64,000 nt of DNA. It comes from Colwellia sp. GTDB lineage: Bacteria; Pseudomonadota; Gammaproteobacteria; Enterobacterales; Alteromonadaceae. How positions within the stretch are numbered: position 1 is the first letter of the stretch; each line of letters starts with the position of its first letter. The notes below the pieces were generated by a model. That model made no database searches, had not been told where the DNA came from, and was given only the letters and a program-made list of their open reading frames with translations. The position numbers and the translations under genes were made by a program. The DNA lies in assembly GCA_013215385.1 (NCBI GenBank), contig JABSOY010000002.1, positions 117,761 to 181,760 on the forward strand. Direction: 5' to 3'. Shown here one piece after another: positions 18,589 through 28,247 of the stretch.

Positions 18589-19164
18589 TTAGAAATTTGC
18601 TTGGAAACTTAAGCCAATAGACTGGTAATCACCAACATCTGTATAGCTAATACGCATGCTATTTTCAAAAAAACCAATCGTCGTATTATAGCCAGTAGCA
18701 CTGTTCATACCATCTCTGTGCTCTAGGGCAACTTTAATATTGAAATTATTCTGCTGAAGTTGTGTGCCCAATCGAGTGACGTACAGATAATCTTTCCACA
18801 CTCCTTGCGAATTGTTATCAAAGCTTTGCTTGATATCCCCGCCTTCTAAAAAAATTAGATGTTCATTATTAATATGGTAAGCAATACCTAAGGTTAACTC
18901 GGTTTCATCAAAATAAAAGTCATTATTTTGTTTTTCATCACGAGTGGTTTGGTATGACAGCTTGCCATAAAAATTCACCGACTTATGCTTTAAAGGAAAT
19001 TGAATTTTAGCTGAGGCTTTAAAACCCGTACCGCTATAATCATTAAGGCTAGTATGCACAGCACCCAAATTAACCTGTGCAGCTAATGCTGTTTCTTGGT
19101 TTGCATACACTGAAGAACTACATAATAGCGTGCTAAAGATTATTGATTTGGTTATATTTTTCAT
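18589..19164 (-). CDS. Outer-membrane beta-barrel protein, unknown
   Basis: 191 residues from the ATG preceded by AAGG (MKNITKSIIF); an upstream in-frame start has no signal for translation. The signal peptide ends near SSVYA. Alternating hydrophobic/polar strands and a C-terminal Phe (GLSFQANF) indicate a small outer-membrane barrel, perhaps eight strands. It lies in the disturbed gor-ilvE interval; no operon partner. Function not recognised. Confidence 0.72.
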   Translation of the reverse strand: MKNITKSIIFSTLLCSSSVYANQETALAAQVNLGAVHTSLNDYSGTGFKASAKIQFPLKHKSVNFYGKLSYQTTRDEKQNNDFYFDETELTLGIAYHINNEHLIFLEGGDIKQSFDNNSQGVWKDYLYVTRLGTQLQQNNFNIKVALEHRDGMNSATGYNTTIGFFENSMRISYTDVGDYQSIGLSFQANF

Positions 19165-19344
19165 ATTGTTACCTTGTTTCATTTGAATATAGACTTTAGA
19201 TGTCAATCATCTTAATGGCAGGAATAAAATTAGGTTATTTAAAGTGCTAAGCGGCTAGAAAAAATGATGAGTGGTATTTTTGGTACAGAAAATTGGATGT
19301 GAATGTACATTAAATCAACAGACTAGGTTAAATATAAAAGATTT

Positions 19345-19470
19345 GTCGCAGGTGTTAGTTGACTGAGTTGTTGTGTCGTTAACTCTGTGTTTCGGTAAGT
19401 TGATTGAAAAGATGGATAATTCTTTAGCGGTGATATCTTCAGGTAGGGCAGCAAACTATTTATACCAGCT
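19345..19470 (-). pseudogene. Remnant of a DUF6058-like gene
   Basis: Over about 120 bases this stretch is clearly similar to 24240-24390 inside the intact 217-residue gene on the same strand: both share the blocks GGTAAGTTGATTG/GGTAAGTTCATTG, ATAATTCTTTAGCGGTGATATC-like sequence and ATTTATACCA/ATATATACCA. It is interrupted and truncated on both sides. It is probably the leftover of a paralogous gene. Confidence 0.6.
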
Positions 19471-19519
19471 GAAAGTCGTTATGCGAGCAATATTAAAGGC
19501 TAGGTTTGAGTGTTTAAAC

Positions 19520-19568
19520 AACGAGATAAACCTTGATTTTTTTTTAACAAATTAAGTTTTATCTCGTT
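19520..19568. terminator. ilvE terminator, copy 3 of the repeated hairpin
   Basis: AACGAGATAAA pairs with TTTTATCTCGTT; a run of T lies in the loop side. It lies about 60 bp beyond the ilvE stop (minus strand) and is the likely parent of the copy at 17331-17373. Confidence 0.65.
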
Positions 19569-19630
19569 AAGCTTGAACAATTAGTACTGCACGATAGAGT
19601 TTAAAATAAACTACCGAGTGAAACGTTTAA

Positions 19631-20695
19631 TTAAATAGCTTCGATCCAACCAAATTTATCTTCACGGGTACCATATTGAATGCCCGTTAATTCATCATAT
19701 AAATGCTTGGCAACCGCTCCCGTTTGATTGTTATTAATAACGTATTCATTACCTTTAAAACTGAATTTTCCTACAGGAGATATGACCGCGGCGGTACCAC
19801 AACCAAAAACCTCGGTTATTTTGCCACTGTCAATATCCGCTAATATTTGTTCAATATCTAAACGTTGCTCAGCTATTTCATAACCTAGTGTTGGCGCTAG
19901 TTTTAAAATTGAATCACGGGTAATTCCGGGTAAAATACTGCCACTAAGCGAAGGGGTATATATTTTTTTACCTTCATAAACAAAGCATATATTCATCGCA
20001 CCCACTTCTTCGATATAACGACCTTCAATCGCGTCTAACCATAAAACTTGTGAGTAACCTAACTTAATAACGTCTTCAGAGGCATAAAGGCTGGCTGCAT
20101 AATTACCTCCTGTTTTAGCTTCACCGACACCGCCTTTAACGGCGCGACGATACTCATCAGCTACATAAACAGAAATTGGGCTTAAGCCTCCTTCAAAATA
20201 AGATCCCGCAGGACCGGCAATAATAAAGTGGCTATAATTCGAACTCGCACCTAGGCCAAGTTTAGGGCTAGTAGCAATCATCGTTGGACGAATATATAAA
20301 GACGAACCTTCTTGTGCCGGCACCCAATCTTGATCAAGGTAAACTAATGCTTTAATTGCCTCGAGATGAAGATTTTCGTCAACTTCAGGCATAACCATAC
20401 GCTTGGCTGAGCGATTAAATCGTTTAACATTTTCTGTCGGGCGAAATAAATTAATACCACCACTTGGTTTACGATACGCTTTGAGTCCTTCAAATATTTC
20501 CTGACTATAATGAAAAACAGCTGCTGACGGCTCAAGTACTAAAGAATGATAAGGACTGATCAAGGCATTATGCCAGCCTTTATCTTGGTCAAATTCTTGG
20601 GTGAACATATGGTCAGAAAATGTCACGCCAAAGCTAAATTCTTCAGGACAAGATTGACGTTTTTCGGGATTAAGTGATTGTATTTTTATAGTCAT
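19631..20695 (-). CDS. ilvE: Branched-chain amino-acid aminotransferase
   Basis: 354 residues, the long (eukaryote-like BCAT) form of fold-type IV aminotransferase. It transfers the amino group between glutamate and the branched-chain 2-oxo acids, the last step of Leu, Ile and Val synthesis. The PLP-binding Lys is in GEAKTGGNYAASLYAS near residue 200. EVFGCGTAAVISPVG near 295-310 forms the cofactor phosphate site. It is divergent from an Lrp-family regulator, with about 360 bp between the two starts. Confidence 0.95.
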   Translation of the reverse strand: MTIKIQSLNPEKRQSCPEEFSFGVTFSDHMFTQEFDQDKGWHNALISPYHSLVLEPSAAVFHYSQEIFEGLKAYRKPSGGINLFRPTENVKRFNRSAKRMVMPEVDENLHLEAIKALVYLDQDWVPAQEGSSLYIRPTMIATSPKLGLGASSNYSHFIIAGPAGSYFEGGLSPISVYVADEYRRAVKGGVGEAKTGGNYAASLYASEDVIKLGYSQVLWLDAIEGRYIEEVGAMNICFVYEGKKIYTPSLSGSILPGITRDSILKLAPTLGYEIAEQRLDIEQILADIDSGKITEVFGCGTAAVISPVGKFSFKGNEYVINNNQTGAVAKHLYDELTGIQYGTREDKFGWIEAI

Positions 20696-21058
20696 ATTTT
20701 TCCGTGTAATAGCTGTTTATTTCACCATTTGACAATGAAGTAGCCATTGATAAAAGTAAGTTTTTCTATATTTACCATAGGTTGCATGAGCAACAAACGA
20801 GCGGGGTTAGTTCAGTCAATGCAATTTTACAACACTTGACCTCTATATAGAACTAAGGAAAGTCAGTATAGATTCGTTGGTAACGATACTGACAAGATTA
20901 AGTTATAGATGAAATATAGCATGACAGTCGTTAAGTAGTCATGCCAAAATAACATGTGAAATAACTAATTGTTAGCTTATAAAATCAATAATTAACGCCA
21001 TATTGATTATTATCACCAATATTAAATAATTAATTAAAAATAAAGGACGCAACATTTT
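20696..21058. other. Divergent promoter region of ilvE and the Lrp-type gene
   Basis: 363 bases, AT-rich, with no ORF. It must hold the two divergent promoters. Control of ilvE by the neighbouring Lrp-family protein is plausible from the arrangement, but I see no clear operator. Confidence 0.5.
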
Positions 21059-21541
21059 ATGCTTGATTTTACGCTCGACAAAACTGACATTGAGATATTA
21101 ATGGCATTACAACTTGATGCTGATATTTCTAATTTAGAATTGGCTGACAAGATATCACTCTCCCCCTCACCTTGTTCCAGACGTGTGAAATTATTAGAAG
21201 AAGCTGGTTTTTTTCGTGGCAAAGTGACTTTGTTAGACCCACAAGCGGTTGGTTTACCGGTAAATGTTTTTCTTCAAATTACCTTAAGTAGGCAAAAAAA
21301 GGAAAAATTAGCGGTGTTTGAAAACAACATTAGCCAGTTTGCTGAAGTTATGGAGTGTTATTTAATGACGGGCGACTTTGATTACCTTATTAAAGTTGCA
21401 GTGCCTGATCTTATGAGTTATCAAGTTTTTTTAGATAAAGTGACTGAAATGGAAGGTATTAGTCTGATAAAAAGCAGCTTCTCTCTGAAGCAAATTTGTT
21501 ATAAAACTGAATTACCATTAAAGCATTTAAATGCTGTTTAA
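21059..21541 (+). CDS. Lrp/AsnC-family transcriptional regulator
   Basis: 160 residues. An N-terminal winged HTH (residues about 5-55, TDIEILMALQLDADISNLEL then the recognition part SPSPCSRRVKLLEEAG) is followed by the RAM effector-binding domain, with the conserved GDFDYLIKV near residue 118. Such proteins bind amino acids and regulate their metabolism. The divergent ilvE is the natural target. The preceding sequence AAAGGACGC gives a good ribosome-binding site. Confidence 0.93.
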   Translation: MLDFTLDKTDIEILMALQLDADISNLELADKISLSPSPCSRRVKLLEEAGFFRGKVTLLDPQAVGLPVNVFLQITLSRQKKEKLAVFENNISQFAEVMECYLMTGDFDYLIKVAVPDLMSYQVFLDKVTEMEGISLIKSSFSLKQICYKTELPLKHLNAV

Positions 21542-21756
21542 TATTTAAGCCGTTGTACACCTAGGAATATTCATTATGGTTCATAAAAACAGACCAGGTT
21601 GTGCGCGTTATGAAAGTTAGGGTCGTTGAGCATAACCTTTACGCTTATCGATAAATGATCTTGCCCCAAAAAAATGGCCAGTTAATTTAGCACCTTTGCC
21701 TTTTTTCGAGGTTTATCGGACTTTTAAAATTAAGGTCATAGTGCAGCCGCTTTTAT

Positions 21757-22218
21757 TTAATCCAAGTGCTCTGTTAGTTCGATGTTTTTAGGGATGTTTT
21801 TAGATTTTATTCTCGTTGAGTGTAACATTTGTATTTTCCAGCTTTCCCCATCTTTTATCATTACGGCACTTTCTAACCAAGCGACTGAATCAACATGTTC
21901 ACCTTTGGTGAATGTTGCTTTATTCCAGTAGCTAACCCATGCCATTTGTCCGCTAATTTTAGTTTTAATCATACTGAAGTAATTACGTCTTATATATTCA
22001 GATGGATTCACAACTTTGATTAAATCATCAATAGTCCAGTCTTCACCTGCTTCCAATAATTGAAAGTCTGTCGTTACCAAGTTCTTCATTTTTGTATGAT
22101 CAATAGCAGACATTGCTGAGAATAAATCTTGAACGGGTTTAAATGGCTCATTGCTGCCAAAGGATGTTGCACTCATTGTTAGTAATATGAGGGGTAAAAG
22201 TCGTTTGAATATACTCAC
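21757..22218 (-). CDS. Secreted NTF2-like (SnoaL/DUF4440-type) protein
   Basis: About 153 residues. I prefer the GTG at 22216-22218, preceded by GGAG, over the GTG ten codons upstream; it gives a signal peptide (VSIFKRLLPLILLTMSATSFG). The mature part has an NTF2-like pattern: PVQDLFSAMSAIDHTKMKNL, DFQLLEAGEDWTIDDLIK, and a final VMIKDGESWKIQMLHSTRI strand pair. Members of this fold are often small enzymes or binding proteins; no active site can be named. Confidence 0.72.
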   Translation of the reverse strand: MSIFKRLLPLILLTMSATSFGSNEPFKPVQDLFSAMSAIDHTKMKNLVTTDFQLLEAGEDWTIDDLIKVVNPSEYIRRNYFSMIKTKISGQMAWVSYWNKATFTKGEHVDSVAWLESAVMIKDGESWKIQMLHSTRIKSKNIPKNIELTEHLD

Positions 22219-22518
22219 AGGTTTGGAATCTCCATTTAAAAATAACACTTTATCTAAGGGTAAAATTTTTGCTGGTTATAATCGAGAAGCGATGGTAATT
22301 GATCTTCTTAAAAGACTAATAAAAAAATCGCTGTATTCTATTTAAGGTTCACTCTACCCGATTTTTATTTTTTTTCCATAGTAACAGAAGAAAACATCAT
22401 TAATTAAGCCTTCTTACTTCGTATCCCCATATTCTCCTTATTTTGCTAACCACACGTAATTAAAGTATATTAATTTGCCTCCTTCACCTGACGATTGCGG
22501 CTTAATAGGGAATAGATC

Positions 22519-23946
22519 ATGTTAAAAAAATGGAGATTAGTTTCTGCCGTTGCCTTGTGTAGTGTTGCCACTGCATCTGCACAAAATTTAACGGCATTAA
22601 CCGGCGCAACTGTCCTTGATGGTAAAGGTGGTGCTATTGAAAACGGTGTTGTTATTATTAGCGACCATCACATTAGCTGTGTCGGCAGCACAACTGAATG
22701 CAAAGTCCCTTCTGGTGCGACACAATTTAACTTATCCAAGCACTTTATTACGCCCGGCCTTGTCGATTCACACGTGCATTTTGCACAAACAGGATGGATT
22801 GACGGCAGGCCAGATGGTATTGAAGCTCCCGATGTCTATCCATACGATGAAACTGTCGCTCAATTACGCGCAAACCCTGACCGATGGCACAAGTCTTACT
22901 TATGCAGTGGTATCACGGCTGTTTACGATGTCGGCGGTGCTGATTGGACCATAACAGACAGTCACGCAACCGACACTGACAGACCAGACCGTGTTCATGT
23001 TCGCGCAGCAGGACCACTGATAACCTATGCAAGCGCACGCAATCGATTTTTCCAGCTTGGTGAAGCAAGCCAAGCCATGTTTTTACCTATGGACAACGAT
23101 AAAGAAGTACGTGCCAATGTGGCGCACTTGAAAAAAATTGGTGCTGCTGCCGTGAAAGTGTGGTTTCTTAAACCAACAGCCGAGCGTGAAAAAGAGTTGG
23201 ATAATCGTTTAATGTTGGTCGGCGAACTCGCGCGTAAAGCAGGTTTACCCTTGATTGTTCACTCAACAGGTCTCAGAGAAGCAAAAGTGGCACTTAGAGC
23301 GGGCGCAAAAATGTTGGTACACAGCGTTGAAGATAAACTTGTTGACCAAGAGTTTATCGACTTACTCCTTAAAAATGATGCTGTCTATGCGCCAACATTG
23401 GTAGTGGGCAGCAACTGGACACGTGCTATGGCTGCTGTTGCCATTGGCAAACCTATTGAAGTGGATGATCCTAATGGCTGTGTTGATAACGCTATTATGG
23501 ACCGTATTATACATCCCGAACTGCTAACTCCTGCTTTAGGTGGCCGTATCAGTGCTACTAGAGCGATGGAACTCTTAGAAGATGCAGGTCGAACGCCGTC
23601 CGTCATGTATGCAAACTTACGCACTGTTTTCGCCGCAGGTGCACATGTTGTCACAGCAACGGATGCTGGCAATCCGCTCACTCTGCACGGCCCGTCCATA
23701 TACTCGGAAATGGAAGCCATGCAAGCAGCTGGTTTAACACCTATTCAAATCATTACTGCCGCAACACTTAAAGGCGCTGAGGCCATGGGAATAGCATCAA
23801 AAACTGGTTCTTTGGAGGTCGGAAAACTGGCAGATCTGATTGTGATGACGAAAGATCCGCGAAAAGACATCGCAAACTTTAGAAGTCTCAGCCATGTCAT
23901 GCGCAAGGGCATCCTTAAAACACAAAGTGACTTAAAGGTTCGTTAG
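22519..23946 (+). CDS. Exported amidohydrolase
   Basis: 475 residues with a signal peptide (about 1-22, ending ATASA). Amidohydrolase-superfamily metal-dependent hydrolase of the imidazolonepropionase/prolidase-like group. First metal motif DSHVHF near residue 82; likely carbamylated-Lys or metal region AAVKVWFLK near 215; His ligands in IVHSTGL and LVHSVED near 247 and 270; final Asp in TATDAGNP near 379. The C-terminus TGSLEVGKLADLIVMTKDP is characteristic. The gene looks slightly richer in GC than its neighbours. Substrate unknown. Confidence 0.88.
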   Translation: MLKKWRLVSAVALCSVATASAQNLTALTGATVLDGKGGAIENGVVIISDHHISCVGSTTECKVPSGATQFNLSKHFITPGLVDSHVHFAQTGWIDGRPDGIEAPDVYPYDETVAQLRANPDRWHKSYLCSGITAVYDVGGADWTITDSHATDTDRPDRVHVRAAGPLITYASARNRFFQLGEASQAMFLPMDNDKEVRANVAHLKKIGAAAVKVWFLKPTAEREKELDNRLMLVGELARKAGLPLIVHSTGLREAKVALRAGAKMLVHSVEDKLVDQEFIDLLLKNDAVYAPTLVVGSNWTRAMAAVAIGKPIEVDDPNGCVDNAIMDRIIHPELLTPALGGRISATRAMELLEDAGRTPSVMYANLRTVFAAGAHVVTATDAGNPLTLHGPSIYSEMEAMQAAGLTPIQIITAATLKGAEAMGIASKTGSLEVGKLADLIVMTKDPRKDIANFRSLSHVMRKGILKTQSDLKVR

Positions 23947-24022
23947 TGATTTAACGATGCTTAGCTAATTTAATTCATGCTACTTAATTGTCAGCCCTAT
24001 TTCAAAACTATTACGTCAAGAA

Positions 24023-24044
24023 TGTTGGAGAATCAGCTCCAACA
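24023..24044. terminator. Stem-loop after the amidohydrolase gene
   Basis: TGTTGGAG pairs with CTCCAACA around a 6-base loop, 75 bp after the amidohydrolase stop and 80 bp beyond the stop of the convergent gene. There is no strong T-run, so termination is only likely. Confidence 0.35.
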
Positions 24045-24122
24045 ACGAAAAACTGAAATGACTATATCGTATCAAAGCGGCAGAAGTGAATATTCACATT
24101 AATAGCACTAACCCAATCATAA

Positions 24123-24776
24123 TTAACTCAGTAGCACATATTTTCGACGAACTTCATCGACCAAACGATGGCGTGAACTTTTTAGTCTTTCGTGTGGCGC
24201 GAAGAGCGCACTTACTGAATCTAAAAGGTTTACCGCGCGAGTCAGTTGGCTGAGTTGTTGCTCAGTTAACTTGGCTAATTCTGTTAATTCCGTATTGGCG
24301 GTAAGTTCATTGATTTCTAAAATGGAAAACTCTTTAGCAGCGATATCTTCTGGCAAGCCTGATTTAGTGCACAAACCATATATACCATCCAAAAAGTGTT
24401 GCCACTCATCCTTTAAATGTAAATCAAGCGATGCGTTTATTTTATCGTTGGTCGAATAATGTCCCTGTATGCGTAATTGCTCAATGGTTGCTTTATATCG
24501 GGATACAAATAAAGAATAAATGCTTTTTGTATCGTTTAGCGACTGAGCAATGGCTAGCCAAGAAATATAACCTTTGGCATAGTATTCAATTTCTTGTTCT
24601 TCATTGTGCAAGCCAAAAAATGAAGTACTCGCTACACTTAGCTGCAATTTATAAGAGCACTTAGGCATGACCTTGAGTTGTTGATAATGGCTTAGTTCCT
24701 GCTCGGTTATCTTCGCGGCTGTAAGTAATTCCTGCTTAGTCAAAAAGTAACGGCTGAGGTAATTGATTAATTCCAT
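24123..24776 (-). CDS. DUF6058-like protein, unknown
   Basis: 217 residues, all-helical with no signal peptide. It opens MELINYLSRYFLTKQELL, which I associate with the DUF6058 family, and is rich in Leu and Gln. Central segments YYAKGYISWLAIAQ and KDEWQHFLDGIYGLCTKSG are its most distinctive. It is the last gene of an operon with a GNAT acetyltransferase and a glutathione transferase (35-bp gap). A remnant of a paralogous gene lies at 19345-19470. Function unknown. Confidence 0.68.
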   Translation of the reverse strand: MELINYLSRYFLTKQELLTAAKITEQELSHYQQLKVMPKCSYKLQLSVASTSFFGLHNEEQEIEYYAKGYISWLAIAQSLNDTKSIYSLFVSRYKATIEQLRIQGHYSTNDKINASLDLHLKDEWQHFLDGIYGLCTKSGLPEDIAAKEFSILEINELTANTELTELAKLTEQQLSQLTRAVNLLDSVSALFAPHERLKSSRHRLVDEVRRKYVLLS

Positions 24777-24811
24777 ATGGGTAAATGCCTATTTAATTAT
24801 TGGAAAATAGC

Positions 24812-25450
24812 TTATTGGTAATCCGCTAAACTGAGGTTTTCTTTTTGGCAAACATTAATAATTGCTTGCTGCTTTGCTAAAGCACGCAGGTATTTAGCAA
24901 GGTTGCTAAATGCTAAGGGTGGTTTTTTCATCTCGTCAGCCCAAACTGCCAGCATGAACAAATAAAAGTCACATATGGTAATTGTTTCACCGACCAAGAA
25001 TTCTTTCTTTGCTAACTCTTTATCAAGTAACTCAAACATTTCCGTGATTCTACTTTCCTGAGCTTCGACAATATTAGCAGAGTAACTTGTAACTGTGGTG
25101 TGCTTTTGGGGATAAAAATAGACCATAAGTTCAGCCTGCACTGTGTTGGTTAAATACATCAACCATTGGAAAAATTTAGCTCTATCAGGGTTGCCAACTT
25201 GCGGGATTAATTGGCAATCAGGGTGGCTTTCCGCTAAATGAATGCAAATAGCAGCGCTCTCAAAAATAACCAGTTCATCGGCAACCAAGGTGGGAATTCG
25301 TCCGGCGGGGTTCAACGCTAGATAATCCGAAGATTTTTGAGCGCTAGTTTTCCTGTCAACTTTAACAAGCTCAAAATCCACCTTTAACATTTCTAATATA
25401 AAGTGCGGTGCCATGCTGGCATTAAGGGGAAAATAATATAATTGATACAC
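24812..25450 (-). CDS. Glutathione S-transferase
   Basis: 212 residues. N-terminal thioredoxin-like domain (1-78) with the glutathione-binding ESAAICIHLAE segment and the cis-Pro in GRIPTLV; C-terminal helical domain from about 88. The start YQLYYFPLNASMAPHF puts Ser/Asn where beta-class or theta-like enzymes have their catalytic residue. It probably conjugates or reduces electrophiles with glutathione. It sits 12 bp after the GNAT gene. The gor gene is about 9 kb away, not linked. Confidence 0.88.
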   Translation of the reverse strand: MYQLYYFPLNASMAPHFILEMLKVDFELVKVDRKTSAQKSSDYLALNPAGRIPTLVADELVIFESAAICIHLAESHPDCQLIPQVGNPDRAKFFQWLMYLTNTVQAELMVYFYPQKHTTVTSYSANIVEAQESRITEMFELLDKELAKKEFLVGETITICDFYLFMLAVWADEMKKPPLAFSNLAKYLRALAKQQAIINVCQKENLSLADYQ

Positions 25451-25462
25451 AGATATTCCTTT

Positions 25463-25936
25463 TTACACTTCAAGTGGTTTGATCATGTGCAGGGTTTCAG
25501 GTTCAAAGCCGATACTTTGGTAAAAACCCTTGGCATTGTTGTTATTGGCAAAAACCTCAAGGTGTAGCAAACGATAGCCCTGTGACTTTGCCCAGTTTTC
25601 TGCCGCTGTCATCAGTTGCTTGCCAACACCCAAACCTTGTGCCGACGGCGAAACAGCAAGTAAAGTAACGGTTCCACAAGCTTCACCTGATATCTCGTCT
25701 TTATGTTCGCAGGCATGAATAAATCCTAAAGGGATATCACTTTTATGCGCTATTAAAAGAACTTGGGCAGCAGACTTTTTGTTGAGTATTTCAGTAATAT
25801 AATTATCCTGCATTTTTTGCACGGTATCGTCGCTATGCCAAGTTAATTTTGCGACTTCCGCCAAGTGAGGAGATAGCTCAAAAATGAATGGCCAATCGGC
25901 TTCTAAGGCATTTTTTATGATGATAGTGTTTGTCAT
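25463..25936 (-). CDS. GNAT-family N-acetyltransferase
   Basis: 157 residues. The acetyl-CoA pyrophosphate loop is VSPSAQGLGVGKQLMTAAE (Q-x-x-G-x-G) near residues 92-110, followed by LEVFANNNNAKGFYQSIGF, typical of motif B. It is a small-molecule or protein acetyltransferase of unknown acceptor. First gene of the operon with the glutathione transferase and the DUF6058-like gene. Confidence 0.9.
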   Translation of the reverse strand: MTNTIIIKNALEADWPFIFELSPHLAEVAKLTWHSDDTVQKMQDNYITEILNKKSAAQVLLIAHKSDIPLGFIHACEHKDEISGEACGTVTLLAVSPSAQGLGVGKQLMTAAENWAKSQGYRLLHLEVFANNNNAKGFYQSIGFEPETLHMIKPLEV

Positions 25937-26129
25937 GGTGAACTTTCTCTTTAAGACATTTGCATGTGCAATATATCAATAGCGATTATAAAAAATATTT
26001 GATATCAGGAAAGTGACACAATCTATATTTAAGGGCAATATCTTTCGTTATTTCGATTAAAGCAAAGCATTCCAAATGAATGCTTTGTTACTTAACCTAA
26101 GCAATAACCTAGATTGAGTGCTGGCAAGA

Positions 26130-26942
26130 TTATCTTTTTTCGTTCAGCACGTTTAACAGTTGAGTAAACTCATTTATTACAAGTTTAGGCTCATCATAAT
26201 GGATATTATGGCCACTATTTTTTGTTAATATTGCTCGTCCTTGTGGAAATTGTTCAGCCCATGCTTTATGCCACTCGCCCATTAACTTTCTGCCCTTATC
26301 AGTTAATAACAACATCGGTGGGTTTGACAACTTTCTCACTGTAGCGATCACAACTACGGGGATGTCTTTTATTTCAGGGTAGTTTGGCATAGGTCGTTTG
26401 CTCCAAGATTCCAAATAAGAATTATCCAGACCATTTTCTATCCACATTGTTTTCATAATGGAAATTTCTTTTATCGCCTGAGCCAAATCTATCTTACGCA
26501 TAATATTTAAATCATGTTCAGAAGTAGGATCAAGCAGTAGCATAGCTTTTACCTTTTCTGGGTAAGTAGCGGCAAATTTTCGAGAAATAATGCCGCCAAA
26601 GGAGTGAGATAATAATATAACCGGAGATTCTATGTTTAAAGTGTTAAGCAGTTTATTTAAATGTTGTACCGAACTTTCTACAGGAAATTGTCGTCTAAGT
26701 TGAGTCGAACGCCCAAGCCCAACACGTGAATAGCGAATAACGGTTACTAATTTTGATAAATCTTTATAAATGGGATCCCAGGTAGACAAGCTTTGACCCA
26801 TGCCAGCTTCAAGTAAAACGATATGTTCACCTTGGCCCGAAATTTCATAAGCGAGGTCGAACTCGCCAATATTAACTGTTTTAACTTCTGCGTTACTTAT
26901 AAAAGCGACGAATATAAATAAAAGGCTAACTATTTTCTTCAT
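26130..26942 (-). CDS. Exported alpha/beta hydrolase
   Basis: 270 residues with a signal peptide (about 1-18, ending SNA). Alpha/beta-hydrolase fold: oxyanion region LEAGMGQSLSTWDP near residues 44-58, nucleophile elbow LLSHSFGG near 112-119, Asp in LLLDPTSEH and the C-terminal catalytic His in TKNSGHNIHYDEP near 245. Likely an esterase or lipase-like enzyme acting in the periplasm. It lies 113 bp after the AraC-type regulator gene on the same strand, a probable regulatory pairing. Confidence 0.87.
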   Translation of the reverse strand: MKKIVSLLFIFVAFISNAEVKTVNIGEFDLAYEISGQGEHIVLLEAGMGQSLSTWDPIYKDLSKLVTVIRYSRVGLGRSTQLRRQFPVESSVQHLNKLLNTLNIESPVILLSHSFGGIISRKFAATYPEKVKAMLLLDPTSEHDLNIMRKIDLAQAIKEISIMKTMWIENGLDNSYLESWSKRPMPNYPEIKDIPVVVIATVRKLSNPPMLLLTDKGRKLMGEWHKAWAEQFPQGRAILTKNSGHNIHYDEPKLVINEFTQLLNVLNEKR

Positions 26943-27055
26943 GGTATTTCCTTGGAATCATGTTTGGAATTGAATTTGAACATGATTTCAAGTGGCCTTC
27001 GTCTGAGTTGCTCGCATTGGACGTCTATTTAGGCCGGAATAGACGTTAAGCAGTC

Positions 27056-28192
27056 TTAATCAGTAGTATTTGTTAGCTTTTGACGATACTGAGTAGGGCT
27101 CAGTCCCGTGGTTTGTTTAAAAACCGCGTTGAAAGTACTTTTTGAAGAAAAACCAGCGGTCATCGCTAGGTCTAATATTTTAGCTGTTTGTTGTTGCGCT
27201 AACATTTCACGTACGTAATTTACTCGGTAATCATTAATGAATTGGTAAAAGTTTTTACCTTGGTGCTGGTTGAGCGCTTCAGATAGGTGATGAGTGCTGA
27301 CGCCAATCAATTGGGCTAAACGTAGCAAATTTAATTGACTATCTTTGTAGGCATGTTCTTCATCCATAAATTGCTTAACGCGGGTGGAAATACTCTCTCT
27401 GGTACTGCTATCAAGTAATCCTGCAGCTGAACTGTTGGTTTGAGCATTATTGGTTTGCGTGTCTTGAATAGATGCGGAAATTTCTTCGATTTTATTAATC
27501 TTGAATAACTTTGGATTGCGCCACTGCGCTAAAGCGACCCCATAAATTAGAAAAATAATGACGAGATCACTGATCACAGAAAGAAAGTAGAGTGTTTCAG
27601 AAGATGAGACCAGCTTAAAAGACCAGACACTGAGCGTGAGTATCAATAAAATCCAGATCCAACGAAAAATTTCAGGGTTGAAGTCGGCTAAGTTATTTTT
27701 TGCTGCTCGCTGGTATTTTCTGACCATTTGAAAGCTAAAACCTAAATAGATGAAGGCCTGAGAATAGATGATCCATTGGCTTAACTGCAATGAAGAATTA
27801 TTATCAGCCGGTGCTGTCGCCCAGGAGAGTTTTATTTCTGCAGCAGTAAATAAATCATCGATGTTGAGTAAATAGCACGCAAGCACAGGCAGCACATGAA
27901 GAATATCAGCAGATGAGAAACTTCGGTCTGTTATTGCTTGTCGGCAGTATAAATATAAAAGGGCACCAAAGCTGGCGGGTAAATATACATTCCAGCCAAT
28001 AAAAAAGGAGAAAATATTAAGAGAGGTTTGTACATTGACTAATATGCCAAGGAAAAATAGCCCGAGAAACAAACACCAGACTCCTAGTATTTTATTGGCT
28101 TTGGTATTGTCACTGCCGATAGTCAGTAAACAAAAAAGCAGAATTCCATGGAAACCGCCAATGGCAAAGAGATGTTGTAATATAATAGGCAT
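27056..28192 (-). CDS. Membrane-bound AraC-family regulator
   Basis: 378 residues. About 220 N-terminal residues form six or seven hydrophobic helices (first FAIGGFHGILLFCLLTI), followed by a linker and a C-terminal AraC/XylS DNA-binding domain (about 270-375) with GVSTHHLSEALNQHQGKNFY and the second HTH AGFSSKSTFNAVFKQTTG. Such 7TM-AraC proteins sense a membrane or outside signal. The downstream hydrolase gene is the likely target. Confidence 0.9.
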   Translation of the reverse strand: MPIILQHLFAIGGFHGILLFCLLTIGSDNTKANKILGVWCLFLGLFFLGILVNVQTSLNIFSFFIGWNVYLPASFGALLYLYCRQAITDRSFSSADILHVLPVLACYLLNIDDLFTAAEIKLSWATAPADNNSSLQLSQWIIYSQAFIYLGFSFQMVRKYQRAAKNNLADFNPEIFRWIWILLILTLSVWSFKLVSSSETLYFLSVISDLVIIFLIYGVALAQWRNPKLFKINKIEEISASIQDTQTNNAQTNSSAAGLLDSSTRESISTRVKQFMDEEHAYKDSQLNLLRLAQLIGVSTHHLSEALNQHQGKNFYQFINDYRVNYVREMLAQQQTAKILDLAMTAGFSSKSTFNAVFKQTTGLSPTQYRQKLTNTTD

Positions 28193-28247
28193 ATAATTTT
28201 TTCTACTGACCTTAATAAGCGATAACCAGATAGGAATGTTTATCTAT

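Noticed and set aside
21617..21745. Minus-strand reading KLTGHFFGARSFIDKRKGYA, perhaps a small gene remnant
   Set aside because: No start in frame and a stop nearby; too short to support.
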